Of a DNA stretch of 64,000 bases, positions 17,643 through 26,056 are shown piece after piece. The first letter of the stretch is position 1. The number at the start of each line of letters is the position of its first letter. This stretch comes from Nonomuraea sp. NBC_00507 (lineage in GTDB: Bacteria > Actinomycetota > Actinomycetes > Streptosporangiales > Streptosporangiaceae), in contig NZ_CP107853.1 of the NCBI RefSeq assembly GCF_036013525.1, positions 3,038,001 to 3,102,000 of the forward strand. Direction: 5' to 3'. The notes beneath the pieces are model-generated. The model did not search any database. It saw nothing but the letters and a program-made list of their open reading frames with translations, and was not told where the DNA came from. The translations under genes and the position numbers were made by a program.

Positions 17643-17679
17643 AGTGGTCTGCGCGCCCGCGGCGGATGTGCAGACCACT
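17643..17679 (-). terminator. Stem-loop 3' of the small membrane gene
   Basis: AGTGGTCTGC (17643-17652) and GCAGACCACT (17670-17679) form a perfect 10-bp stem around a GC-rich 17-base loop. It begins 16 bases beyond the stop of the reverse-strand gene 17696-17869. There is no U-tract, as is common for actinomycete hairpin terminators. Confidence 0.5.
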
Positions 17680-17695
17680 CGGTGGGATGTGTGGC

Positions 17696-17869
17696 TTAGC
17701 GGTGGGTGATCCACCAGAACAGCAGGCCGATGAGGCCGGTGCCGGTGGCATGGGCGGCGCCACGGGCGAAGGCGATACCGATGGTGCGGCGGAAACGGCG
17801 GACGCTGGCCGAGCGGCGTCGCGGCGAGGGCGGGATCCTGTAGGGCGCCGGGGTGTTGGTGTGGGTCAT
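17696..17869 (-). CDS. Possible small single-pass membrane protein
   Basis: A 57-residue frame: MTHTNTPAPYRIPPSP, a strongly basic stretch (RRRSASVRRFRRT), then a hydrophobic C-terminus (GTGLIGLLFWWITHR) that could be a tail anchor. No clear ribosome-binding site is present. Support comes from the plausible topology, the hairpin directly 3' of the stop, and the divergent position next to the NB-ARC/TPR gene. It could still be a chance frame in GC-rich DNA. Confidence 0.4.
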   Translation of the reverse strand: MTHTNTPAPYRIPPSPRRRSASVRRFRRTIGIAFARGAAHATGTGLIGLLFWWITHR

Positions 17870-18017
17870 GGCTGCATGACATCCAAGATGCCGACGGGGT
17901 TGAAGGTATGCCGGATGGGTCCGGATCTGTGGGGCTACGCTGCCGGTGAGCGGGGATCCGGACCGGTCCGTCCCGGATCCGGATAGCGGTCCCTGGCAGG
18001 TGAGGAGGCGGGGCGGC

Positions 18018-20939
18018 GTGGCGGAGTTCCGGCCGGAGGGGTCGACCTCCCAGGTTCTGGCGGAGCTGGCCCGGCTGTGGGACCAGGCCTGCGTCCACAG
18101 CCCGGGCCGGGTGAAGCAGAAGGAGCTCGCGAAGGTCTCGGGTGTGCCGCATTCGACGGTGAACGGGTGGGCGACGGGTGCCGCGGAGCCCCGTGATCTG
18201 GATCAGCTGGTCCAGGTCGGCGCGGCCTTGGCCAAGTGGGCGAACGAGCCTGCTCTATCGGCGCGTGAGTGGGGTCGGCTGATGGCCGCCGACCGGGCCC
18301 GCCCGGCTCCTGCGGCCTCGGCCGATGCCGGCCGGTCCGAGCAGGCCGCCGTGGTCGAGCGGGTCAGGGTGGGGGTGATCCCGCAGCCGGCCGATTGCTT
18401 CCAGGATCGCCAGGTCGCCGAACGTGTGCAGGCGGCAGCCGGTACCGGCGAGACGGTGGTGCTGACCCAGGTGCTGGCGGGGATGGGCGGGGTCGGCAAG
18501 ACCCAGTTGGCCGCCGCCTACGCTCGCCGCGCCTGGCAGCAGGGGGTGCAGGTGCTGGTGTGGGTGAACGCCGCCACCCGCGACGGCATCGTGTCCGCCT
18601 ACGCCGACACAGCGGCGCGCCTGGGCCTGCCGTCGGCCGATCGCGATGACCCCGAGCAAGCGGTGCAGGAGTTCCTGATCTGGGCCGAGTCCACCGGCCG
18701 GTCCTGGCTGGTGGTCTTGGACGATGTGCAACGTCCCAAGGATCTGAGTGGGCTGTGGCCGCCGGCGGCGACGTCGGCGGCGGGCGGCCGGGTGCTGGTC
18801 ACCACCCGGCTGCGAGAAGCGGCCCTGGCCGGGGCGGACCGGCGCACGGTCGACATCGACACCTTCACCGAAGCCGAGGCCCGTTCCTATCTGACGGCCA
18901 AGCTCGCCGGCCAGGACGCGGTCGCCGGTCTGGATGGTCTGGCCGCCGATCTGGGGTTGCTGCCGTTGGCGCTGGCCCAGGCGGCGGCCTACATCATCAA
19001 CGCCGCGATCTCCTGCGCCACCTACCGGCAGCGGCTGGCCACCCGGCTGCTAGCCCACGCCGTACCGGGCGAGGACTACCTGCCCGACGGCCATCAGCGG
19101 ATCGTCACCGCCACTTGGGAGCTGTCCATCGACCACGCCGACCAGGTCGCACCCGCCGGGCTCGCCCGCCCGGTGCTGTATCTGGCCAGCGTCCTGGACC
19201 CGGCGGGCATCCCGCAAGCGGTGCTGACCAGCCCGCCCGCCCGGGAGTACCTGGCCAGCTACCTGCCCGACCCCGCAGCCGACTCCTCAATCGGGGAGGC
19301 GGCAGGGGTCGATGAGGCCATGGTGGACGAGGTGCTGCGGGTGCTGCACCGGCACAGCCTCGTGGACCACGACCGCACCGCCCGCCACCGTGAGATCCGC
19401 ATCCATCAGCTCATCCAGCGCGCCGCCCGGGAAAATCTCACCGCCCGGCCCGACCTCGGCCCGCACCTGTTCGCCGAAGTCGCCTGCACTGCCGCGGACG
19501 CTCTGCTGCACCTGTGGCCGCCGATCGAGCGCGACCATCTCGGTCAGATCCTGCGCGCCAACACCTCCGTTTTACGCCATGCCACCGGGGCTGCTCTCTT
19601 CAGCCATCCCGGGATCGGTGTGCATCCTGTGTTGCCTTACGCCGTCGTCAGCCTCGGTAACGCTGGGCAGGTCACCGCCGCCATCGCCGCGAGCAGCGAT
19701 CTGTACACCGCCTGCCTGCAGCATCTCGGCCCCGACCACCCCGGCACCTTGGCCACCTGCCACAACGTGGCGTACTGGCGGGGCCAGGCGGGGGACGCGG
19801 CCGGGGCTGTCGTCGCAGGTGAGGAGCTGCTGGCCGACCAGGAGCGGGTGCTGGGCCCTGATCACTCCGACACCTTGACCACCCGCCACAATCTGGCGCG
19901 GTGGCGGGGCCAGGCGGGGGACGCGGCCGGGGCTGTCGCCGCGTTGGAGAAGCTGCTGACCGACCACTTGCGGGTGCTGGGCCCCGACCACCCCAACACC
20001 TTGGCCACCCGCGGCAATCTGGCGGACTGGCGGGGTGAGGCGGGGGATGTGACAGGTGCGGTCGCCGCGTTTGAGGAGCTGCTGGCCGACCGCTTGCGGG
20101 TGCTGGGCCCGGACCACCCCGACATCCTCACCGCCCGCCATAATCTGGCGCGGTGGCGGGGTGAGGCTGGGGATGTGACAGGTGCGGTCGCCGCGTATGA
20201 GGAGCTGCTGGCCGACCGCTTGCGGGTGCTGGGCCCGGACCACCCCCACATCCTGGCTACCCGCCACAATCTGGCGGGGCTGCGGGGCCGGGCAGGAGAT
20301 GTGACAGGTGCGGTCGCCGCGTTTGAAGAGCTGCTGGCCGACTACGAGCGGGTGCTGAGCCCTGATCACCCCGACACCCTGGCCACCCGCCAAAATCTCG
20401 TGCGGTGGCGGGGGGAGGCGGGGGACGCGGCCGGGGCTGTCGCCGCGTATGAGGAGCTGCTGGCCGACTACGAGCGGGTGCTGAGCCCTGATCACCCCGA
20501 CACCCTGGCCACCCGCCAAAATCTCGTGCGGTGGCGGGGGGAGGCGGGGGACGCGGCCGGGGCTGTCGCCGCGTATGAGGAGCTGCTGGCCGACTACGAG
20601 CGGGTGCTGAGCCCTGATCACCCCGAAACCCTGACCATGCGCGGCAATCTGGCGTATTGGCGGGGCCGGGCGGGGGACACGTCGGGTGCGGTCGCCGCGT
20701 TTGAGGAGTTGCTGGCCGACCGCTTGCGGGTGCTGGGTCCCGATCACCCCGGCCTCCTGGCCACCCGCCACAATCTGGTGCGGTGGCGGAGTGAGGCTGG
20801 GGACGTGGCCGGGGCTGTTGCCGCAGGTGAAGAGCTGCTGAGCGACCAGGAGCGGGTGCTGGGCCCTGAGCACCCCGACACCCTGACCACCCGCCACGAT
20901 CTGGCGTACTTGCGCGAATGGGCGGCCGGTCAGGAATAG
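18018..20939 (+). CDS. STAND NTPase: HTH, NB-ARC and ten TPR-type repeats
   Basis: About 973 residues from the GTG at 18018, chosen because GAGGAGG lies nine bases upstream; a GTG at 17946 would add 24 residues. The N-terminus holds an XRE-like helix-turn-helix (KQKELAKVSGVPHSTVNGW). The NB-ARC ATPase has Walker A GMGGVGKT near residue 155, Walker B WLVVLDDV and LLPLALAQAAAYI. The C-terminal half has ten 42-residue kinesin-light-chain-type TPR units, each marked GPDHP or a close variant. Proteins of this build are signal-sensing switches that oligomerise on ligand binding; some bacterial STAND proteins defend against phage. A regulatory role is equally possible. Two neighbouring units are identical at DNA level. 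Confidence 0.88.
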   Translation: MAEFRPEGSTSQVLAELARLWDQACVHSPGRVKQKELAKVSGVPHSTVNGWATGAAEPRDLDQLVQVGAALAKWANEPALSAREWGRLMAADRARPAPAASADAGRSEQAAVVERVRVGVIPQPADCFQDRQVAERVQAAAGTGETVVLTQVLAGMGGVGKTQLAAAYARRAWQQGVQVLVWVNAATRDGIVSAYADTAARLGLPSADRDDPEQAVQEFLIWAESTGRSWLVVLDDVQRPKDLSGLWPPAATSAAGGRVLVTTRLREAALAGADRRTVDIDTFTEAEARSYLTAKLAGQDAVAGLDGLAADLGLLPLALAQAAAYIINAAISCATYRQRLATRLLAHAVPGEDYLPDGHQRIVTATWELSIDHADQVAPAGLARPVLYLASVLDPAGIPQAVLTSPPAREYLASYLPDPAADSSIGEAAGVDEAMVDEVLRVLHRHSLVDHDRTARHREIRIHQLIQRAARENLTARPDLGPHLFAEVACTAADALLHLWPPIERDHLGQILRANTSVLRHATGAALFSHPGIGVHPVLPYAVVSLGNAGQVTAAIAASSDLYTACLQHLGPDHPGTLATCHNVAYWRGQAGDAAGAVVAGEELLADQERVLGPDHSDTLTTRHNLARWRGQAGDAAGAVAALEKLLTDHLRVLGPDHPNTLATRGNLADWRGEAGDVTGAVAAFEELLADRLRVLGPDHPDILTARHNLARWRGEAGDVTGAVAAYEELLADRLRVLGPDHPHILATRHNLAGLRGRAGDVTGAVAAFEELLADYERVLSPDHPDTLATRQNLVRWRGEAGDAAGAVAAYEELLADYERVLSPDHPDTLATRQNLVRWRGEAGDAAGAVAAYEELLADYERVLSPDHPETLTMRGNLAYWRGRAGDTSGAVAAFEELLADRLRVLGPDHPGLLATRHNLVRWRSEAGDVAGAVAAGEELLSDQERVLGPEHPDTLTTRHDLAYLREWAAGQE
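20341..20592 (+). repeat. Two identical 126-bp tandem units inside the TPR gene
   Basis: Positions 20341-20466 and 20467-20592 are identical base for base, and the first 34 bases repeat again from 20593. Each unit encodes 42 residues centred on ERVLSPDHPDTLATRQNLV. Perfect identity means a very recent duplication or ongoing gene conversion, while other units have diverged to about 75-90 percent by eye. Copy number could vary between strains through slippage or recombination. Confidence 0.92.
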
Positions 20940-21019
20940 AGCGTTGCTCGTTCTCGGAAATGCGCGAGTACCAGAGACGATCCGCCAGACGGCGTCGGCG
21001 TGCCTCGTCTTGGTGTTTC

Positions 21020-21168
21020 ATAGGCGACCACTCGTGCAGGAACGCCAGCAGGTCATCGAGCATCCGCCCCCGCCGGCGCCAGTCCGCGCTGGGGGAGATG
21101 TCGTGCTCGTCCTTCGTCCACCCGAGTCCCACGCCGACCTCGAGACGGCCGTCGCTGAGCACGTCGAG
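21020..21168 (-). pseudogene. LLM-class oxidoreductase, 3' fragment split by the IS21 element
   Basis: Reverse-strand codons read LDVLSDGRLEVGVGLGWTKDEH and then MLDDLLAFLHEW, the strand-4 and loop region of luciferase-like (LLM, F420- or flavin-dependent) oxidoreductases. Homology fades below about 21020, so the C-terminal half is missing. Joining this piece at 21168 to the fragment at 26057-26297, after removing one copy of the 8-bp duplication, restores TTLDVLSDGR in frame. Both pieces are therefore halves of one gene. Confidence 0.82.
21161..21168. repeat. Target-site duplication, left copy (ACGTCGAG)
   Basis: ACGTCGAG at 21161-21168 recurs at 26057-26064, immediately outside the two inverted repeats. 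Eight bases falls within the 4-8 bp duplications made by IS21-family transposition. Removing the element and one copy restores the reading frame of the split oxidoreductase. Confidence 0.85.
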
Positions 21169-21314
21169 TGGCTATGTAGGTGAGGGCGGGTACCAGATGT
21201 CGGTCAGGTGAGGCTCCACCCATCTGAGCCGGAAAATGGTGTCGGTGAATTTTGGTACCACGAATGTCCGGCTGCTGAGACGATCGGGGTGCTCCGCATA
21301 GCGAGGGGGCACCG

Positions 21315-22976
21315 ATGGCCAACAAGGGGAAGGCCGAACTGTTCGCGGCGATCCGTCGGGACGCCCGGCTGGAAGGCATGTCGGCGCGGGCGCTGGCCCG
21401 CAAGTACGGCGTGCATCGGCGCACGGTGGCTCAGGCGCTGGCCTCGCCCTGGCCGCCGGAGCGGAAGAAGCCGCCACCGCGCCGGTCGCGGCTGGATCCC
21501 TACAAGCCGGTCATCGATGCGATGCTGCGGGCTGATCTGGACGCGCCGCGCAAGCAGCGGCACACCGTGGTCCGCATCTGGAATCGGCTGGTGGAGGAGC
21601 ACCAGGCGGTGGAGGTCTCCTACCCGATGGTCCGCGATTACGTGCGGCAGCGGCGGGCGGAGATCCGGATGGAGGAAGGCCGCGGACCGGTGCCCGGCTT
21701 CATCGAGCAGTCCCACCGTCCGGGAGCTGAGGCCGAGGTGGATTTCGGCGATGTGTGGATCCGGCTGGCCGGCACGCTGACCCGCTGCTACCTGTTCTCC
21801 TTCCGCCTGTCGTGGTCGGGCAAGGCTGTGCATCGGATGTTCCTGACCTGCTCGCAGGAGGCGTTCTTCGAGGGCCACGTCCACGCTCTCACCCTGCTGG
21901 GTGGCGTGCCGTACGGCAAGGTGCGCTATGACAACCTGCGGCCCGCGGTGGCCAAGGTGCTCGGCTTCAACCGCTCGCGGGTGGAGAACGAACGCTGGGT
22001 CATCTTCCGCTCCTTCTACGGGATCGAGCCGTTCTACTGCCGCCGAGGCAAGGAGGGCGCGCACGAAAAGGGCGGCGTGGAGGGTCAGATTGGCTACTTC
22101 CGTCGCAACCATCTGGTGCCCGTCCCTGGTGTGGCCACCATCGATGAGCTCAACGCCATGATCGACCGGTGGGACGTGGAGGACGAGACGCGGCGGATCC
22201 GCTCCCGGCCCCAGAGCATCGGTGAGCGGTTCGCGATCGAAGCCCCGTTGCTGCGGCCGCTGCCGACCGAACGGTTCGAGACGGGACGGCTGTTCACCCC
22301 GCGGGTGGACCGCTACAGCGTGATCGTGGTGCGCACCAACCGCTACTCGGTGCCCGCCCGGCTGATCGGGCAAGCGGTGCGGGTGATGCTGCACGCCTCA
22401 CACCTGGTGGTCTACCACAAGGGGCAGGAGGTGGCCCGGCACGAACGGCTGATCGCCAAGGGCGGCTCGCGGCTGGAGCTGGACCACTACCTGGAGATCC
22501 TGCTGAAGAAGCCCGGCGCCCTGCCCGGCTCCACCGTGTTGGAGCAGGCGCGCCGCTCGGGCAAGTTCACCCGTGAGCACGAGGCGTGGTGGGCCGCTGC
22601 CCGCCGGGCGCACGGCGAGGCCGAGGGCACCCGCGCGCTGATCGAGGTGCTGCTGTTGCACCGCCACATGGCTCACGAGCATGTGGCGGCGGGGATCGCC
22701 GCGGCGCTGCGGGTGGGCGCGTGGACCGCGGACGCCGTCGCTTTGGAGACCCGTAAAGTCGCCCAGCTCGACTCCGAGCCCGGCTCGCCGCCGCCCGCAC
22801 GCTCGCCGGCGCTGGCCTGGCTGGATGAACCGGGGGTGGTGTCGTTGACCGAACGCCGCATGTCCGCGCTGCCACCCGACACCCGGCCGCTGCCCTCGGT
22901 GGCCATCTACGACCAGCTGCTGCGCCGACCCGCGGCAGGCAGCCCTTCGCCCCCCGGTGAGGAAGGAAGGCCCTGA
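21315..22976 (+). CDS. istA: IS21-family transposase IstA
   Basis: DDE transposase of 553 residues. It has an N-terminal helix-turn-helix (SARALARKYGVHRRTVAQAL), the catalytic-core Asp in AEVDFGDVW near residue 143, a second Asp in VRYDNLRPAV, and the Glu motif GAHEKGGVEGQIGYFRRN. The C-terminal part contains the beta-barrel segment NRYSVPARLIGQ. It catalyses strand transfer of the element together with IstB. The start follows GGGGGCACCG and the stop lies two bases before the istB start, typical of the istAB operon. The gene appears intact. Confidence 0.95.
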   Translation: MANKGKAELFAAIRRDARLEGMSARALARKYGVHRRTVAQALASPWPPERKKPPPRRSRLDPYKPVIDAMLRADLDAPRKQRHTVVRIWNRLVEEHQAVEVSYPMVRDYVRQRRAEIRMEEGRGPVPGFIEQSHRPGAEAEVDFGDVWIRLAGTLTRCYLFSFRLSWSGKAVHRMFLTCSQEAFFEGHVHALTLLGGVPYGKVRYDNLRPAVAKVLGFNRSRVENERWVIFRSFYGIEPFYCRRGKEGAHEKGGVEGQIGYFRRNHLVPVPGVATIDELNAMIDRWDVEDETRRIRSRPQSIGERFAIEAPLLRPLPTERFETGRLFTPRVDRYSVIVVRTNRYSVPARLIGQAVRVMLHASHLVVYHKGQEVARHERLIAKGGSRLELDHYLEILLKKPGALPGSTVLEQARRSGKFTREHEAWWAAARRAHGEAEGTRALIEVLLLHRHMAHEHVAAGIAAALRVGAWTADAVALETRKVAQLDSEPGSPPPARSPALAWLDEPGVVSLTERRMSALPPDTRPLPSVAIYDQLLRRPAAGSPSPPGEEGRP

Positions 22977-22978
22977 CC

Positions 22979-23776
22979 ATGACCGTTCCCCGTCATCGCG
23001 GTCTGACCGAGCAGGCCGCCGACGCCGCCGTGGACCAGGCCTGCAAGATGCTGCGCCTGCCCACCATCCGGCAGAGCTACGCCGAGACTGCCCAGCGGGC
23101 CACCCGCGAGCAGATGTCCTACCTGGGTTTCCTGGCCGACCTGCTGCTGGCCGAATGCGACGACCGCGCCCGCCGTCGCTCCGAACGCCGCATCAAGGCC
23201 GCGGGCTTTCCGAGGCAGAAATCGCTGCGCGAGTTCGACTTCGAGGCCAACCCCAATATCGACCCCGCGATGATCCATAGCCTGGCCACCAGCGACTGGG
23301 TCCGCAAGGGCCTTCCGCTGTGTCTGATCGGCGACTCGGGCACCGGCAAGTCGCACCTGCTCATCGCGCTGGGCACCGAAGCGGCCATGGCCGGGCACCG
23401 GGTCAAGTACACCCTGGCCGCCAAGCTGGTCAACGAGCTGGTCGAGGCCGCCGATGAGAAGATGCTCACCAAGACCATCGCCCGCTACAGCCGGGTCGAG
23501 CTGCTCTGCCTTGACGAACTGGGCTACATGGAGTTGGACCGGCGGGGTGCCGAACTGCTCTTCCAAGTGATCACCGAACGGGACGAGCGGGCTTCCATCG
23601 CGATCGCCTCAAATGAGTCGTTTTCGGGATGGACCAAGACATTTACCGACCCGCGGTTGTGCGCGGCGATCGTCGATCGGCTCACCTACGGCGGCAACAT
23701 CATCGAGACCGGAACCGTGTCCTACCGCTATACCCAGACCCAGGCCGTCAAGTCTGCCCAGCAGGCTCCCAGCTGA
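22979..23776 (+). CDS. istB: IS21-family helper ATPase IstB
   Basis: AAA+ ATPase of 265 residues, relative of DnaC. Walker A is GDSGTGKSH at about 118-126, Walker B is LLCLDELGYM, and sensor-type residues follow in IAIASNESFSGW. IstB assembles on DNA, selects the target and stimulates IstA. A GGAAGGAAGG motif precedes the ATG. The gene is complete, so the element may still be able to move. Confidence 0.95.
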   Translation: MTVPRHRGLTEQAADAAVDQACKMLRLPTIRQSYAETAQRATREQMSYLGFLADLLLAECDDRARRRSERRIKAAGFPRQKSLREFDFEANPNIDPAMIHSLATSDWVRKGLPLCLIGDSGTGKSHLLIALGTEAAMAGHRVKYTLAAKLVNELVEAADEKMLTKTIARYSRVELLCLDELGYMELDRRGAELLFQVITERDERASIAIASNESFSGWTKTFTDPRLCAAIVDRLTYGGNIIETGTVSYRYTQTQAVKSAQQAPS

Positions 23777-23824
23777 CCTCCGGCGCGCTCTTCCCGATAG
23801 CCGCCAAATCCGTCGGCCGCAGGA

Positions 23825-23878
23825 GCAGGTCAAGGTGGAGCGCCCGCAGCGCAGCGAGGACGACCGACCTTGACCTGC
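23825..23878. terminator. Stem-loop after istB
   Basis: GCAGGTCAAGGT (23825-23836) pairs perfectly with ACCTTGACCTGC (23867-23878) around a 30-base GC-rich loop. It begins 48 bases after the istB stop and is the likely end of the istAB transcript. Confidence 0.5.
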
Positions 23879-24188
23879 GACGAGGACCGACCATCATTCC
23901 GGCGGCGGGAAGCACGCACGGCCAAAGGCCCCGAGCTCCGGGGCTATCTGCCGGGATCTCCAGCGCTGTATGACCGTGGGACGGCCGTGTTGATCGGCTC
24001 GGATTGTCAGGCTGAACTCCAAGGGCCCAGCAGACATGCGTCAAGAAACTCGGATGCGGACTCTATTCTGACGCTATTCGCCTGCGGCGTTGGATGCGGG
24101 TTGGGGTCTACCCTTGCCGGACAGGCCACGAGCGAGGGGCATTTGCAGGGCGGCGGCCGATGACGCTGTCTGGGCTGGCGGGGGCTGC

Positions 24189-24260
24189 TTGATCGGCACC
24201 GAGGCCTCCGACCACTTCCCCATCGCGGCCGACCTCGAACTCTCCCACCCCTCGCCCTGA
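24189..24260 (+). pseudogene. Endonuclease/exonuclease/phosphatase-family C-terminal scrap
   Basis: Codons read LIGTEASDHFPIAADLEL and end at a TGA (24258-24260). S-D-H-F-P is the conserved C-terminal catalytic motif of the DNase I-like superfamily. The upstream part of the gene is absent. It is cargo of the IS21 element and shows that the passenger DNA was captured from a chromosome with loss at the junction. Confidence 0.55.
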
Positions 24261-24306
24261 CCGCTCGGCGCCCGCCGTCTCTCGCGACAGCGGGCGCCGA
24301 GCGGTC
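24259..24306. terminator. Strong bidirectional hairpin terminator
   Basis: GACCGCTCGGCGCCCGC (24259-24275) pairs perfectly with GCGGGCGCCGAGCGGTC (24290-24306), a 17-bp stem with a 14-base loop. It lies between the end of the forward scrap and the stop of the reverse-strand secreted protein, so it would serve both convergent genes. Confidence 0.8.
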
Positions 24307-24310
24307 CGGA

Positions 24311-24739
24311 TCAGATGACGCCGCTCTGCCCGACGCAGCTCGTGACACCCGTCTTACCGGCCAGCTTCACGAAGACCCGATGCGCCATAGGCCGCGTCGC
24401 CGGGATGTCCTTGTGGCCGGTATTGCCGGTGATCACGACCGACTTGAACGCGACGTCCGGAAGGCCGCCCCGGTCCTGGACGAGGCTGACCTTGACGTTG
24501 GTGGGGCCGCCAGAGGCCGTCCAGAAGACCTTGCGGAAGCGGTGCGCACCCAACCCGTTGACATAGGTGACGGTCACCTTCAGCTTGTAGGACCCCTTCG
24601 AACAGGTCGCGACGAGGGCCAAGTCTGCCGACGTGGTCACCGACGCCGCCGGCGCGGACGCCGAGGCCGACGCAGGCGCGCCCATCATGGCCACGGCCCC
24701 CATGGCCCCGACGACGACCGCGTTACGCATGATCTTCAT
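24311..24739 (-). CDS. Small secreted hypothetical protein
   Basis: A 142-residue protein with a clear signal peptide: MKIMRNAVVVGAMGAVAMMG followed by an Ala/Ser-rich cleavage region. The ATG at 24739 has GGAGGGA six bases upstream and was preferred to the in-frame start at 24811. The mature part is about 110 residues, with two Cys (VATCSKG and TSCVGQ) that could form a disulfide linking the ends of a small beta-rich domain. No family recognised. It is a passenger of the IS21 element. Confidence 0.78.
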   Translation of the reverse strand: MKIMRNAVVVGAMGAVAMMGAPASASASAPAASVTTSADLALVATCSKGSYKLKVTVTYVNGLGAHRFRKVFWTASGGPTNVKVSLVQDRGGLPDVAFKSVVITGNTGHKDIPATRPMAHRVFVKLAGKTGVTSCVGQSGVI

Positions 24740-24993
24740 ATGGTTCCCTCCGTTGATTTCCCGTCGAGGTGAGACCATACGGAGACGCGGTATAGCGGAG
24801 GTATGTCCCAATCAGACCACTCGGAGCGCGCTAGTGGGACGCTAGGTTTTCCACGACCAAGCAGCCGACGACCAAAGTCCGCACGGCTGCTGGCCGAACC
24901 GCACTGTGTCCAAGGGATCTGTCGCCCTGACTCAACCCTTGATCCATGCTCCTTCTCGGCGGGCACCAGAACCCGCCCGACAGAAGGAGCATC

Positions 24994-25019
24994 ATGAAGA
25001 AGCTGCTCAAGACCGCGGT
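24994..25019 (+). pseudogene. Truncated start of a secreted-protein gene
   Basis: A good ribosome-binding site (AGAAGGAG) precedes ATG AAG AAG CTG CTC AAG ACC GCG, reading MKKLLKTA, a typical signal-peptide opening. The sequence then changes abruptly near 25020 into a cupin fragment on the other strand. This marks a rearrangement joint inside the passenger DNA. Confidence 0.45.
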
Positions 25020-25138
25020 GCGATCATGTGGGCGATGGAGATCGCCTCGTCACCGGTGTTCACCTGGCCGATGTGCTCGTTGATGATCTTGCCGCCCGGC
25101 ACCGGGATGCGGGTCGGGGCCTCGATCTTTCTCACCAC
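25020..25138 (-). pseudogene. Cupin-domain protein, N-terminal fragment
   Basis: Reverse-strand codons from a GTG at 25138 read [29 protein letters not shown] and ISIAHMIA, the N-terminus of a common actinomycete cupin family. The cupin metal-binding motifs are missing, so only the first 40 residues survive, ending at the joint near 25020. Confidence 0.55.
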
Positions 25139-25164
25139 GGAGCTCAGTCTGCCATGTGGCCCTC

Positions 25165-25650
25165 CTACGTGGCTGCCCTGACCGCGCCGTAGAACGCCGC
25201 CGCGGCCACCCGGCAGGACGCCTTCTTCGTGCCGGAGAACTTCACACACACGTTGCCCATGTCGAAGAGGAACGCGTCGTCGACGGGCTTCTTGTAGGTG
25301 TTACGCCACTTGCTGGAGCTCACCAGCGCCTTGACGTTGCGGTAGCCGAAGTCGTGACGATCGCAGGGAATCTTGAAGACGCCCTTCCAGTATTCAGAGT
25401 TTCCGATCTTCTTGGGCACCGAGCAGCCGTCGGTGTTCCAGTTGAACTTGTACTCCTTGACCTGCGGGGTGTCCTTGTTGATTTTGAACCGGGCCCACGC
25501 GTTGTAGCTGGCCTTGGTGTTCTTCGTCAGGGTCAGCGCCATCGCCAGGCGCTGCGCCTTGGTCTTGTCGAGCGCGGTCGCCTGTGCGGGAGCGGCCAGC
25601 ATGGCACCCGCCGCCAGGACGGCGGCGGACAGGGCCAGTGCCCTTTTCAT
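25165..25650 (-). CDS. Secreted prokaryotic phospholipase A2
   Basis: A 161-residue protein starting [20 protein letters not shown] with an AQA cleavage site, so exported. The mature part contains DGCSVPKK and the catalytic segment [11 protein letters not shown], where the His-Asp pair hydrolyses the sn-2 ester of phospholipids, as in the streptomycete and fungal phospholipase A2 family. Further Cys residues near the C-terminus (NVCVKF, ASCRVA) would form the conserved disulfides. The start at 25650 was chosen over 25755 for the signal peptide. It is carried within the IS21 element, so the insertion brought in an enzyme acting outside the cell. Confidence 0.87.
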   Translation of the reverse strand: MKRALALSAAVLAAGAMLAAPAQATALDKTKAQRLAMALTLTKNTKASYNAWARFKINKDTPQVKEYKFNWNTDGCSVPKKIGNSEYWKGVFKIPCDRHDFGYRNVKALVSSSKWRNTYKKPVDDAFLFDMGNVCVKFSGTKKASCRVAAAAFYGAVRAAT

Positions 25651-26056
25651 GGTGACTCTTTTCTCTGGGGAGGAACAGCAGGAAAAGAGTCGCAGCACCG
25701 CGTCGGGGGCGCACCAAAACATACCGCCGCGGACCCGGGAACATACCCCGGGCATACCCGGGGCGTGTCACATCGGGCGGGTCTGGCCCGTCCACCTTGT
25801 CCCCCGCTTGGCGGGGACGTGAACGGTCTTGAACGCACCGTCTCCCTGCGCGCCACCGCAGATCGCAGTCATGGACCCGTTGACCAGCTCAGGGGGGAGA
25901 TTCGTTTCCCGTCCGACAACCCTGCTGCTGCTCGCGCCAGCACGAACCCGGCCAACCAGACTGGTACCAAAACTCGCCTTCAGATCATGGGCGGTCGATC
26001 ACCAAGTGGAGCCAAAAGAGGCCGACGCTTGGTCCCCGAACTCACCGACGAAATCA

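Larger units (their letters stand above)
21169..26056 (+). mobile_element. IS21-family element of 4,888 bp with passenger genes
   Basis: The element begins TG (21169) and ends CA (26056). Its outer 51 bases are inverted repeats matching at 34 positions without gaps, including GGTGAG, CGGG, ACCA, GTCGG and GGCTCCAC blocks. Internal repeats are also shared: GGTGAATTTTGGTACCA at 21244-21260 and the reverse complement of GGCGAGTTTTGGTACCA at 25962-25978, matching the multiple end repeats of IS21 elements. An 8-bp duplication flanks it. It contains istA and istB and then about 2.2 kb of cargo: a fragment of an endonuclease/phosphatase-type gene, a secreted protein, two gene scraps and a secreted phospholipase A2. 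A typical IS21 element is about 2-2.6 kb, so this one is roughly double. Confidence 0.82.

Noticed and set aside
19572..20897. Long reverse-strand frame opposite the TPR repeats
   Set aside because: It mirrors the 42-residue repeat of the real gene and has no start signal or domain; it is a shadow of repetitive GC-rich coding DNA.
19740..20930. Regular repeats that could be mistaken for a CRISPR array
   Set aside because: The period is 126 bp, it is in frame and encodes TPR units; there are no short repeats separated by unique spacers.
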